A stretch of DNA of 64,000 nucleotides. It comes from Branchiostoma floridae. Its lineage: Eukaryota; Chordata; Leptocardii; Amphioxiformes; Branchiostomatidae. The notes beneath the pieces were generated by a model, which saw only the letters and a list, made by a program, of their open reading frames with translations, was not told the origin of the DNA and did not search any database. Below, piece by piece: positions 47,855 through 59,570 of this stretch; the stretch's first letter is position 1; every line of letters begins with the position of its first letter. A program made the translations under genes and the position numbers. The DNA lies in contig NC_049989.1 in assembly GCF_000003815.2 (NCBI RefSeq), positions 2,586,342-2,650,341 of the forward strand, written 5' to 3'.

Positions 47855-48593
47855 AATAATGATTGAATTTTGTATTTTTTTTCCATAATGATAACTTTAT
47901 GAAATCTTGAGTTCAGATCTGTATTAGAGTGACAAATTGTAAATATTAAAATGTCCACCCCTTTTCTAAGAAATGTTTGTTGCCAGTTCTTGTTATGTTC
48001 ATGACATTTATTGACCACTTTCCCACTTTCTCTTCCTTATACTTCCATATTTTGCTTATCCGTTTTTACTACTTTTAAAGAACAACCCAGTTACTCCCAA
48101 GATACTAGTATCTTGTTAGCAGGTCTAACTTCAAAGGACGTTTTTGTCCTCCTATGTAGAGGTCTGATCGCAATGATCAGGTCATGCAGAGTTGCTTTAA
48201 AAGATTGATTATGTCTTATCAATTTGATAAGAAAGAAAAGAATGAAGTAGATCTATCGACACAAGTTGTATTGACACTTTATCTTACTGTGGTCAAATTA
48301 ACTTAACATTTGACAATCCAGTTTTGCATTCCCATCCTGTACTGCATGCAGATTCCTGATAGTCATAGAATATCAAACAAGAATAGCTGCCAGGGCCCCA
48401 AACTTGACTTTTGCCTTTGTCAAGACCTACCCTCATCCAGCTGACCACTAATATCCACACACACACACACACACAGATGGACACACATACACAGAGGCAG
48501 GTAGACACACACACACACACACAAACAGACACACAGAGGCAGACATGCCAAAACAATACCTCCATTTTTTCATGGAGTAGAGGCAACAAATTA
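47855..48593. other. Convergent intergenic region with CA repeats
   Basis: Lies between the RAD51C and sialyltransferase stop codons. It holds an ATTAAA near 47946 that could serve RAD51C. A truncated TACCTCCAT repeat spans about 48380-48578, with CA runs at about 48451-48476 and 48500-48522. Confidence 0.5.
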
Positions 48594-51500
48594 TCAATGA
48601 CATGGTTCTGTGTGCAGTACCACTGCACCACGCAGGTGGAGCTGCTGAAATGCCCTGAACTCCTCTGGCATGTTGTGAGTCCTGTTGCTGATCATCTTCT
48701 TCCTGTCGTAGTAGTGGTAGCGCAGTGCCCTCCCTCGTGCGTCGTCCGTGAATGGGTAGAAGCCGTACATGTGGATCTGGTCGCAGATGGTGGCAGCAAG
48801 GGTGTACATGTGGGCACCGGTGGATGGACGGAGGATCTCGAACCCAGCGTCTCTCCAGATACTGTAATACCGGTATATTTGATTTAGATAGTAATGCATC
48901 ATCTATGATGATTACATTCAAATACAGAACCCAGACAAGAGAATGTTTAGAAAATAGTTTAGTTCAGTTCACCTTTATATACTGATAAGCCCTGTCGGCC
49001 AACATGTAGGCCGTTCTTCCCAGAGGACCAGTTGAGGGGAGGTGTCACGGGGAAAAAAAGGATCTCATACTGCCAATAAAATGTTTTTTGTCTCCCCATG
49101 AATAAGTAGCCTCACCCATTGACCCCATGACCTGGAATGTCTGTCAGGGTTGATGAATGACTTGTTCTACCGACTCTGAACTCGACTTCCTGTCACTCTG
49201 GCAACCTTTTGCCCCACACTTCCTGCCACTAGTAAGAGTTGCCCCAAAATGCATGTCATATAGAAATAACTATATAAACAGACACAATTAATTCAGAACG
49301 TACTGAGGTGATGACAATAGGATGGAGATGAAATAATAAGAGGGAACTCACGATTTCATGAGATTATTTTGTCCCGTCGGTGGAAATGCCATCTTCATCG
49401 GCAGCTTGTGCTGAAGAACAATCTGTGCAACGGCTCTGACGTACTTCTCTCCATACGGAGATGTGAAAGCAGGCACGTACAAGATCTGGTCGCCAACTTG
49501 TTTCAGGCTTCGTAGGAAACGATTGTACTCTTTTCTCGTCTTGTTCCATCTTCTGAAATTTTGCGGAATCACCGACGGATTCATGGTGGTGAAGTTCGCC
49601 TTGGAGCCGACATCTTTCTCGTAACCCTCGATTGGAGGTAGATTGCATCGCATGACGAAGTCCATAGAGTCGATTTCTTTGCCACAGTTACTGTTCAGCA
49701 CAATCCCAGAATTCCCTACCACTGCACACGTGTTGAAATGGCGGTCTGCTAAAGGTGATCTTTTGGGGACCAACTGCAAGAAGTCTTCCGTGACGTTGAA
49801 TGGAGTCATGATAAGCTTGGTATGAAGTTCGTACGTTATATTCTGCCCAACTTTCAGACTGGACTGAGTTAGAGTCAGGTTCGCTTCTGGGTTGTAAAAC
49901 CTGAGTATATGTTGCCTGGAAGTAGAAAGAAAATAGTATTCAGCTATCCAGTTTCAAAGGGTAAGGCACAAAATCATATCCAGTTGCTTGAGTAACTGCT
50001 TTTTGACATATCTTATTACCTGGATGTCTAACCTTCATCGACGTACATTATTGATAAACTGTTCTCCAACTTTTGTAAAAAAAAATGAGTTGGAGAATTT
50101 TGAGTTGGAGAACAGTTTTTCTAGTTGGAGAATAGTTTATTTCTATGAATAAACTGTTCTACTAAAAAAATATTTCTAGAAATAAACTTCTTGAGAAATA
50201 AATTCTAGAAATAAAGTGTTCTCTCAAGAATTCTTGATGCTAGTTTGATTGGTGTTTACCTCATCTTCAGTACCTCCGTTCTGTTGAAACACCAGTTCTG
50301 TCCCGATCCGTTTCGCCAACCACAGCTCTCCTTGGTTATTGTTTCCTTCACAGCACCTGTCCCTGGCTTGGCAGCTTTCTTGCGCTTCACGACTCGCTTA
50401 ATGACTTTGATAACTTTCCTTTTCTTCTTCGGTGGGAGTGGGGCCGTTTTACTACCGGTACCGTTCTTTGTCGCGGAAGGCCCGGGAACCAAAAGGTTTG
50501 CTGTATTGTTTTGAACAGAAGTCCCATTTATGAAATCAGCTTTAACGCTCCGCATTGCACCAAGGCGTCTTGCGGTCACTGTCACGAATTCTTTGAAAAG
50601 AGTTTTTGCTGTCTGCTTTTCGACACTGTATTAAAGAGAATGTGTGATTAATACTGGTATACAATGATACATGTATAATTCCCTTGCGATCGCAAGTCTA
50701 CACTAGGACCCGTTCACAATGTGTGTGTATTCAAGTGGCGTATTGACAGCCTTAGGTAAAGTTTTTCAAAGTTGTTTTTAACGTTGACTCATCGTTGTGC
50801 AGCCTGCTTAACGAACTGGAAAAACTTCTTTTGTTTTCGGCCACAAACTTTACCAAGGACAAAAATGTAAACATACAGTGCGCACACACTTGTATATACG
50901 CACAACGTGTGAACGAGGCTTTGTAATAGTATTCTATTTCATGTAGAAGAATCTTTGCAAACTCTGTTATCTAAGGTGATTAGTGATATACATCTACTCT
51001 TTTATATAGAATAGAGAGCACTGAATGACAGCTGGTGGAGTGCTTATACTGATTCAGAAAGATTTGCAGTGACAGTAATTATGTGTTGTACGTTAAGCCT
51101 CGATTACTGGCCCGGTCACACATAGTCGAACATGGCCCCCAACCACTAACCTTGCCAAGGTCGGGAGCAGTCTGACCAGTTTCAGGCCACGCCCATCTTT
51201 TGGCACCAACCATGTTCCGAACACGTCCTGACCACATGTCCCAACCATTTGACCATGTCCCAACCATTTGACCATATCCCAACCATTTGACCATGTCCCA
51301 ACCATTTGACCAACATGAAAGATGAAGAGAAGTGAAAATAAACAGCCCGTGAACTGCATATAGGGCCGCTTTTACCAATTTGGAGAGTAGCCTAACTCCG
51401 GAGAACATTATTCCCCTTGTTTGCTTACGTGCTGCTCCAATATATTGGTACCGACGACAACCTACTAGAGAACACGTCGCTGACAATACAGCCCATCCAT

Positions 51501-52257
51501 TGATCAAATACAAATACACAGGGTCGATTAGCGTGACCGTCAAGGACGAGTTCATCTGCCAACATCTGTCTCTACCAGACTGACTACGCTGACTACTTCC
51601 TAATTTGCCGGGGAGTTTTGCTACCAGAGGAGTTGGTCGGAGGGGGAAAATGAACCTAAGCATGGACTGACTCCCCTGTCCAATTTCCCGATATTTTGCC
51701 GGATTCTACGATCCCTGCACCCCCGTAGGAAGGCCTGATCTAGGCCACGTACGGGAACGGTTGTATGGACAATGTGCAATGGTCAATAGTGTCGATTGAA
51801 GATAAAACAAACGAACATAAGTGACGAATTAAAACTCAAAGGTCAATGGACAGACACCAGGCGAGTAGAAAGTACAATGGTCATTATGAATTGAAGATAA
51901 AACAAACGATCATAATTGGAATTTCGTCAACTTTTGAGATATATTAAAGGTATATTGCAAGCTCTTCGTTGAAAGACAGAAAGAAATAGTACACACATTT
52001 TCAATAAAAAATGGCAGCGTTCCTTGTCTAAATACACATTTTTACTCTTAGTTCAAATACACCTTTTACAAACCACCCACGTACCATTGAGGTGTGCCAT
52101 GGAACTCCTTGCTCGCCTTCATCAGGTGAAATCGCAGCTCCGCATACGTGGACCGCTCGCGCCAAACCATGTACAACACAGCCATGTTCACCACAAACAG
52201 AAGAAACATTCCTCCTCGAAATATCTTCGGTAAGTTACACTTCTTCTTGAGACGCAT
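48594..52257 (-). CDS. Alpha-2,8-sialyltransferase-like (ST8Sia, GT29), 4 exons, 456 aa
   Basis: Exons 52257-52085, 50625-50260, 49915-49352 and 48861-48594; phase 2 at every join, sum 1,371 nt. A type II Golgi enzyme that transfers sialic acid from CMP-sialate. Residues 1-16 are basic and cytoplasmic, followed by a TM segment (MFLLFVVNMAVLYMVW); a Lys-rich, N-glycosylatable stem; sialylmotif L from about residue 243 (CAVVGNSGIVLNSNCGKEID, then SMDFVMRCNLPPI); sialylmotif S (PSTGAHMYTLAATICDQIH, then MYGFYPF); motif III (YHYYD); motif VS (HNMPEEF, with the catalytic-type His about residue 430); and a C-terminal Cys. CGKEID and RCNLPP favour ST8Sia over ST3/ST6. Start is the first in-frame ATG after a stop; a six-codon upstream ORF lies in the leader. 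Linkage specificity cannot be fixed from sequence. Confidence 0.92.
51235..51310. repeat. 19-bp minisatellite, 4 copies
   Basis: CATGTCCCAACCATTTGAC is repeated four times with almost no change, in the first intron of the sialyltransferase gene. Confidence 0.9.
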
Positions 52258-52638
52258 CGTGAAGGGTAGCCTGATTAAATCTCGCTCACAGCAGCCCGCC
52301 AAACATCCGCCGGCCCCCTGTTACTGCCCTGGACAGCGGAGTTTGTGTTACACAGACTACGTGAAGGGATATCTCAGCACGAATGTGAATCGAACATGAC
52401 CGCCCGACCGGGTCCTACACCTACACGGTGACCTCACTTCACTGGTTACAGTCAAGGGAGCGTCTCAACATTCATACGTCATTCACAGACATGTTTTTTC
52501 TGGTTCTATTGTTATAGCTCAACGTGTAACCAAACACCTGTTCCTCTAGGCCAAGTTGGCACGATTTGCAACATTCACAACATCCCCTGGAGAGGAGATA
52601 GGCGCCGTCAGGGAAATACCTGCCTGTTGAGTCAGCAT

Positions 52639-53065
52639 TAGGGCTGGGTATCGGTACAGCGTACCGGTACAAAACCGGTTTTTCTTATTGGACCGGTCCA
52701 GAAAAACCGGACCTAAAAAAATTGGGTGAACCGGATGTTGGACCGATTAGAAAATCAACAGATTATTTGATCAGGCATTCACACGTTTTGGCTCTTGTAG
52801 GTGGAAGAAAATAACAAGAGAGAAGTAGAGTAGAGTTTATAGTAATTTCTACCAAGTTTTACAGCCAATCGTACAGGTGCAGTTAGTGTTGTAGGATTTT
52901 AAAACGTCAGTGTAAGTCTAATACTCCACCAAACAGATTTCTTTGAAGTGAAATGGACCATTGGTATGAGTCATACTGAATCAGGTTCAGGTCCGGACCT
53001 GGACCTGATCATCTGGACCTGAACCGGACCTGGACCTGAACTTTCTGTACCGGTACCCATCCCTA
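52639..53065. mobile_element. Intact hAT-type MITE with perfect 8-bp target duplication
   Basis: Begins TAGGGCTGGGTATCGGTAC and ends GTACCGGTACCCATCCCTA, a terminal inverted repeat. It is flanked on both sides by GTCAGCAT (52631-52638 and 53066-53073). The 8-bp duplication and ends fit the hAT superfamily. The right subterminal part is packed with GGACCTG/CAGGTCC words. No transposase frame. Confidence 0.85.
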
Positions 53066-53125
53066 GTCAGCATGACAATTGTTGTGCTGCCCCTACGGCT
53101 GATTGATTAAGCTACGGGACTGATA

Positions 53126-53157
<32 letters not shown>

Positions 53158-53158
53158 C
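53126..53158. repeat. (GAT)n microsatellite
   Basis: About eleven GAT/ATG units in a row. Confidence 0.9.
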
Positions 53159-53159
53159 C

Positions 53160-55515
53160 ACGCACGCATCAGCTTCCGTCCGTTTAAAACAACAACAACA
53201 AAACTCGACTAAGCTGTAAATCATAAAATGAGTAAACATATGTCCTAAATTGTAACACAATATCGGAAAACACATGCTAATGTAGACTGCCAAAGTCAAT
53301 GAAGATGTGGAAGACCGAAAATTAAGAACCTATTGTTCGGTATACCACACTCTTGTTCAACCTTCCTGGCTGTTCAAATTTCTCTCACGCATCAATAGGT
53401 GGTTCCCAGAGGATGTCATCCATATCCATATAATCGAATCACTATGGCTTTGTTTGCTTAAACCTGATTCTTACCTAGGGCAAAAGAACAAACGAATCCC
53501 AAATGTAACCTCTTACGAGTCAGACATTAGCAACGACAAAAACGCACCCGTCTGGGTGTTACATTAACAACAGGGTTGAAGTGGGGCGTCCATGTGAACG
53601 AAATAACAACTAAATCTAAAAGACATTGGGAGTGATCAAACGCAACTTGTGGGCCATACCTGCAGTTTGAATTGACCCTAGCCTAATAAATACACAAACA
53701 CTAAAATCTGTCGTTACTTGTACTCGGTAAATGTCTTAGGTATGTATCCGCTGATGTGAATAGCACGGCTGCCAATAGTGCACTGAAGCCCACAGTTTAC
53801 GTTATCCGGATTTGAACTGGTAGGGTCCGGTCATTATTTAGTTAGTATTACTGGGGTCTTTCACTAACTGCTCACCATTGTTTATTTTCTGTACACAGAA
53901 CTGAGCCCCGAAAACTTTTTGCTCTGTGCTCGGAATACAGTGCTCCTCCTTTGAAAGCTTTTGTTTTCAGAGTAAGGTCATGTTGATCCGTTTACATGGA
54001 TGACATACTCTTATAATCCCCAAACTGATGTGAGTGTGCGAAAACAAAGTCAATTGTGAAATCTAAGTGGTCTGGAAGATTGAACAAAAACATACAGTCA
54101 GAGTATGATATAACAATAGACTGATAACAATAGATCATTCACGTTTGTTCTGACTCATCTTCTTTGACATTGAAATTGACTTTGGCATTCTTATTACCAG
54201 TTTTCAATTTTTTTTTCAATTTGATTACGGCACATATTTGCTATTTCAACAGCTTATTTGTACGGTGTTCATTATAGTCGAAAACTTTTCTTTGGAAACG
54301 GACGAATGGATTCCATCCATATAGTCGAATCAACATAGCTTAACATTTTTTTGAAAAGAATCCCGGCTTATGTATCAAATATCATGAAAGCTTTCTCAAC
54401 ATCGCTCTAGAGAGCAGAAATAGTTTCTTACTACAGAAAACTCGATCCCGTTAATTGCACGATGCCTTAGGGATTGCTGGCATGCAATTTTTGGAGATTA
54501 TAACGTATTGCACAGTAGTCAAGTCTGAGTAACTTCGGTAAAGTGCTCTTGTCTTCCACAACTCTATAATACCCGAATGGATTGTCTGTGGGTAGGTCTT
54601 CATGAGAAATTCTTAGATTCTGGGCCCCCTAGCTGCTAGTTGCGGTGCTGCAGTGAAACGTCCGGTTTTGATATCTCGTGTTCTGGACAAGCCAATTACG
54701 TGAGTAGCTATCAGATCTTCATAGATGTCGGATCGTAACTTCGTGATGCATAAGAAGCTGACAGTGCGGTGTCACGTCACACTGAAACATGATCTATCCA
54801 TGTATACAAACTTTTGATCCTATGGATCTCTTGTAGAATTCACTCAGCAGCGGGTTGTTCCTGTTGTTAGAGACGCCCGGGCCACCTACATGCATGATAC
54901 GCACAATGCCTCAGGGATAGCGTGCCTGGTAGAGATTAGAAGGTCCTGTAATAATACTATTTCTGATACTGGTGTAACCATTTCAATTGTGCAGACCAAA
55001 GAGTCACTCATAGATTCGACATGCCTGTATCAATTCTTCTAGTGGACCTTCTATTCAAGTTGTCAGGCCTTTAAAAGTTTAATTTGATGGTCAACACTTC
55101 TAAGTCCAATGACGGTATGTAACGTCCTTGCTAAGGTTTAGGTCCCATTTCTCCGAACGTGGCCCGGCCGGGATGTTTGCGATGGCGCGAAAGATAAAAG
55201 TGTTTACCAAGGAAAATACAGAAATCATGCTCATGACTAATTTCTTTTACGTTCTGTGTGTTTTGTTTCTTTCTTATGATATTTTTCGTTTCCAAAAGCT
55301 TCCCGGCCGAGCCCTGGTTGGGAATTGGGACCTAGACCTCAGTCAAGCCGTTCACATTGTGCATAATCTATCATAAACAGCAGCGTTTGTCATATCATAC
55401 ATGTACATAGTGTATATATATATTTGCACACATCCCTTTCCAATAAGATTAGAAAATATGCTTATTCATCTCTAGAGGTAATAGCAGCATTGTTCATGTA
55501 TTCAGATGATCTTCC
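53160..55515. other. No gene recognised
   Basis: Intergenic between the two sialyltransferase loci. Short open frames only. A degraded TACCTCCAT-repeat fragment lies at about 54575-54690 (GTGGGTAGGTCTTCATGAG, GGGCCCCCTAGCTGC). Confidence 0.45.
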
Positions 55516-55721
55516 ATAAGCTCCTTCACAGAGTTCACTGCGCAAGGTCGACTGGAATTCTGGGTTATATGTCAGAGGTGACGGCCCCAGAACGTAAACA
55601 TTCCGCCATATTACAGTGGTCGAGACGAGACTGTTTACGTCTTAGGGCCCCTCACCTTTGACATATTACCCAGGATTCCTGTCGCCCTCACTTGTGTCAT
55701 GAACTCTGCGAAAGAGCTTAT
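55516..55721. repeat. Foldback (long inverted repeat) element, about 206 bp
   Basis: The left arm ATAAGCTCCTTCACAGAGTTCA is mirrored by TGAACTCTGCGAAAGAGCTTAT on the right. Further in, CTGGGTTATATGTCAGAGGTGA pairs with TCACCTTTGACATATTACCCAG, and AACGTAAAC pairs with GTTTACGTC. Nearly the whole length folds on itself. Non-coding. Confidence 0.75.
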
Positions 55722-56707
55722 TCAGATCGGTGACTTGTTCATTACGATGTCAATTGATATTTCACAAATCTTGACGGGTTTTCGATGAAGATATCGTAGA
55801 ATTATCAAGTTACAATTACAATTACCCGTAAGAACCCGTCGTTTACATACTTCAGATGATGATGGAGATATGTACTAAGTGTTTCACGAAGAAGGATGGT
55901 AGAGACTTGAATTGATCGGAAACAAGATAGGGACCGGAAGGTGTCAGGATCCAAAGATCGTCGGGCGTCGCACATCGATGGTGATGGGTGTAAAATAGAT
56001 TTCGCCGTCTGTATTCTAATGGTTTGACATGAAGTATACTTAGGCCACAGCAAGTAAATTTTATGGATGACATTAGCGCGCGCATCAATTTTCGCCTGAT
56101 TTCAGAAGAAAAAAAACAAGAATGTTTTTCCTCTTCGGCGATGGTCAGATAGACCAAAACAGGCAAACATGTTGTGTTGTAGCCTACTAATCATACTTGT
56201 AGAAGTGACACTAGGGAGGTAGCCATGACTATAGTTGCAGAAGTGAAACTTGTTGGATTGTTGTAAAAGTGCCACCAACGTGGAAGCCATGAATGTAGTT
56301 GTCAGCTTGGCAAGCGATACCAGTGTATCACACTAGTATCACTTTTATTACACTAGTTCACTTCTTTAATACAGGAATAAATGCTTTGTTAGTTCTGATG
56401 CCACATGTCACTTCAAATCTTGTTATGGCGTTTATGGTGTCTACGTTGAAAATTTAGCCATCTTGTTTTTGTTTTTTAGCCATCTTGTTTTTTTATCCAT
56501 CTGGTTTTTTTTTCGCGCCATCTCATTATTTTTGCACTAGTTCTTCAAAGGATGTCATCCATGAAATTTACATGCTGTGGCCTTAGCAGTAGTAGCACAT
56601 TGCAGGTAGCACTGATCTGCCTACTTAGCTAACAGTGAGAGTTGAAAGTTAACACAACGTATATCCATGTTTCTACATTGATTATGCAAAGATCGTATCA
56701 ACACGAA

Positions 56708-56975
56708 TCACTGGCATGGTTCTGTGTGTAGTACCAATGCGCCCCGCTGGTGGAGCATCTGCAAGGCCCTGAACTCCTCGGGCATGTTGTGAGTGGCGAT
56801 CTTGATCATCTTCCTCTGCTCGTAGTAGTGGTACCTGAGTGGCGTTCCGTAGGGATCCGTGCTGAAGGGGTAGAATCCGTACATGTGGATCCTGTCGCAC
56901 ATGGTAGCGGCCACCGCGTACATGTGGGCACCCGTGGACGGACGGCGGAGTTTGAACTGAGAGTTTTGCCAGATT
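56708..56975 (-). CDS. Terminal exon of a second ST8Sia-like gene (partial)
   Basis: The 268-nt exon has exactly the length and entry phase of the last exon of the gene at 48594-52257. It encodes PSTGAHMYAVAATMCDRIH, MYGFYPF, YHYYEQRK, THNMPEEFRAL and HTEPCQ before TGA, so sialylmotifs S, III and VS are intact. The acceptor is ATGCTTCAG. No sialylmotif L exon was found between 57 kb and the window end, so the upstream exons either lie beyond the window behind a long intron or are lost. Probably a tandem duplicate. Confidence 0.8.
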
Positions 56976-57473
56976 CTGAAGCATATACATGACAAAAATT
57001 GTAAGGATTCCAGTATAAACGTGGCCTGCGTACCACACGATTTCTACCTATGGGGCTCCTTACACTCGCTACCCTAAAAGTGTACGGAGCCCCGATAGAA
57101 GTCGGATGGTACCCAGGCTAGTATAAATGCAGAGTTAAGTGGATATAAGTAGAGAATTTGCACCACTAATGATGACCAATTAATGTCTCAAGAAATAGAC
57201 TGAAGCCCCTGTCACACACAGCCGACCTTGGCCTCCCGACCAACTACAGACCATGGTTGTGAGACAGGCCCCTGTCACACATAGCCGACCATGGCCTCCT
57301 GACCTTCCACCCGATTCTATCATTATTATCATAAAGGTTTGTTAATCATGGGGCATGATTTGCGAATACGTTCGGTTGATCAGTGCCTTCCCATGGACTG
57401 AGGCCGTCTGATTAGCGAAGAGTTCGCGCTGGGGGTAATCAGGAGTCGGGGTCAACAACCCGTGATGCTGACC

Positions 57474-57488
57474 CAACATGGCGGCGCC
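57474..57488 (+). promoter_or_regulatory. YY1-like motif at a likely transcription start
   Basis: CCAACATGGCGGCGCC matches the YY1 core ATGGCGGC, which often sits just downstream of the start site of housekeeping genes. It lies about 40 bp upstream of the proposed start codon of the plus-strand gene below. Confidence 0.45.
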
Positions 57489-57524
57489 CACAGATCGGAC
57501 AGAAGGTGTGTGGCGGTCGGCGAT

Positions 57525-58384
57525 ATGAGCCTGGAAACTCCTTTCCAAGCATATTCATTCCACGTAACACGTTCAACAGGTAGGTCTTATACTGATCCAG
57601 GCTCCGGTTTTTTCTTCGATAACAAGATTTGCGTGAACCTGGGGTTGGGAAGCAGTAAACTAAATCATATTCATTTTACTGGCGCCAAGGAGGTAAAAAT
57701 TATATATATAACCTTCTTGCTAAGTATCGGCTCTAACGGACTTCCCTGACCGGGTAAGACGGATGATATTTTACTTAAGTCTCTTGTCCGAGGATCAAGT
57801 ATACCGGTAAGTAGCCCTCAGTTTAAATATATAGCGTCGACTATCATGGCGAACCATGTCAGCATGGACAAAATAAAATGCAAGCTTATTAATTGGTCTA
57901 TTAAAAAGCTGGGGCCATGCCAATATAATGTAAAGTACCATATACAACATTTGCATGCTTCTTTATGTGATTATGTTAAGAGTTGTTAAGGCATGGACCT
58001 TAGGTATAAGTTCAGAATGCCAGAATAGATTCTCAGTTGCAATGATACCCCCCTCCCCCAAACCTGGAGAGTACTGCATTTACAGGGGGTTCTGGACAAG
58101 AAGGGCTCAGCTCTTCAGGGCGGGCTAACTGAAATATTAGCTTAAGCTTAAGTACAGGGGCCCCACTCACAACAATCCAAGCAAGGGTTCACATGAAGTA
58201 TCCACTGTCTATAAAACTGCTTCCAGTCATAATTCCAGAGTATGATACCCTGGGAAAACCTGACCCCAGAGCCGCGCGCAAGGTTTACCGATCTTTGCCA
58301 CACGCGCCCCCAGAACACCCGCCGCCCAACACCCACCTGCTCGACAATCCAGCTGGCCTCAACTATCACTTGCCTTTCAGAGAA
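57525..58384 (+). CDS. Tentative 5' exons of an unidentified plus-strand gene
   Basis: Exon 57525-57579 (MSLETPFQAYSFHVTRST, donor GTAGGT, phase 1) joins in frame to 58158-58384 (acceptor TACAG, donor GTAAGC, phase 0). The second exon reads ARVHMKYPLSIKLLPVIIPE, then DTLGKPDPRAARKVYRSLPH, a proline-rich run and NPAGLNYHLPFRE. GC and codon use are higher than in the surroundings. A possible last exon at 60035-60081 (ITIPPKGVAQNKS, stop TAG) has a good acceptor, but its phase needs another exon in between. The family is not recognised. An in-frame ATG further upstream at 57463 is an alternative start. Confidence 0.4.
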
Positions 58385-59319
58385 GTAAGCGATAGTCAGG
58401 TCCCGGGCTGGCATTAATTTAAGTGGGGCCAGCTGGTTGGTAGTGCCTAGTGTGCGGGTGTATAGTTGCGGGCGTGCGTGAAGCAGGCAGGGATCGGTAA
58501 CTCTTCTTCGTGCCGCTTCTTTGAGTTTGGTTTCCCTGGGTAAGACTATGACTATCTACAATTTTTTACACTGACAGTTCTACCTCATCATGATTGGCTG
58601 TTTAAATTTTTTCAGACCATTCATAATTGCTTCAGTTTCATTTTTGGTAAATCTTTCCCCAGGAAATGGGAGTCATAATCCAAACTTGCTGCTGTGATGT
58701 GGGGCTGTGTCTTTAGGGCAAGGTGCATGTGTTACATGCAAAATGCAGAAAAATTCTGTTTTAGCTCCTTGTCAGTGGTTGGTTCAAAATTTATGTCACA
58801 GCCTGCTCAAAAATTGGATTGTACAATATTACCTTACCATAAACAAAGCTAAGCTGATGATGAAAACAGCTATTATGCATGATTTGACTGAGGTGGTTGC
58901 ACATTGAATGGGGTATACATAACTGGTATTTCTGGGTGCACCGGTCATAAAAAAATGAAGGAATGGAAAGAAATCAGGTGACAACAGTTAACCAATTAGA
59001 AAATGGTTCCGTTTTCTCAGCAAAACATGTAATTTTGACTGTGCATGTTGAACAGTCAGCAGTCATGCCAAAACAGAAAAAGGTTGATAAATGTTGAATA
59101 TACATTTCCTTTCTGCATTGTAGTTGATAATGAAAATAAATTTGTTATTCCAATCCAAAGTACAATCTGAGCGTATTCTGTAACACTCAAAGAGACCAAT
59201 ACACAATGACATGTAAATGTTTGTCTCGCTCTCCATTATGATACAAGTCTGTACTACTATAAGCAGGCCTGGACTTGAACTTGATCCTCTGGACATGAAT
59301 GTGGTGTCATCTGGACTGT

Positions 59320-59570
59320 GGTGTCCTACTGGCCAAACAGTTAGGGTGTTTGTGGTCCAGAGCGCAGGGGTCCTGGGTTTGAATCTCCTGACATGCCATT
59401 CATATTGTGCCTTTGGCACAACACTGATTCACATAACTTTCCTCACTTCACTCTCAGGTGAAAATAGGTACTTTCATGTAACATAGGATAGGATGTTAAA
59501 AAAAAAACAAAAAAACTTTAATGGTGTCCCAGTGTTTGAAGAGAGCCACACCTTGGGTACAGTTCTCACC
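59320..59570 (+). repeat. tRNA-derived SINE-like sequence
   Basis: A-box-like TGGCCAAACAGTTAGGGTG, then a B-box-like GGGTTTGAATCTC about 45 bp on, then a tail with CTTTGGCACAACACTGATTC, CTCAGGTGAAAATAGG, an A-rich run and GAGAGCCACACCTTGG. Same tail words as the SINE at 36322-36735. Confidence 0.6.

Noticed and set aside
48411-48887. 158-codon plus-strand frame rich in Thr-His
   Set aside because: Its first half translates the CA microsatellite and its second half is antisense to the sialyltransferase last exon.
51079-51663. 194-codon minus-strand frame with repeated MVGTWSNGWD-type words
   Set aside because: The repetition is the 19-bp minisatellite read through; the region lies in an intron of the sialyltransferase gene.
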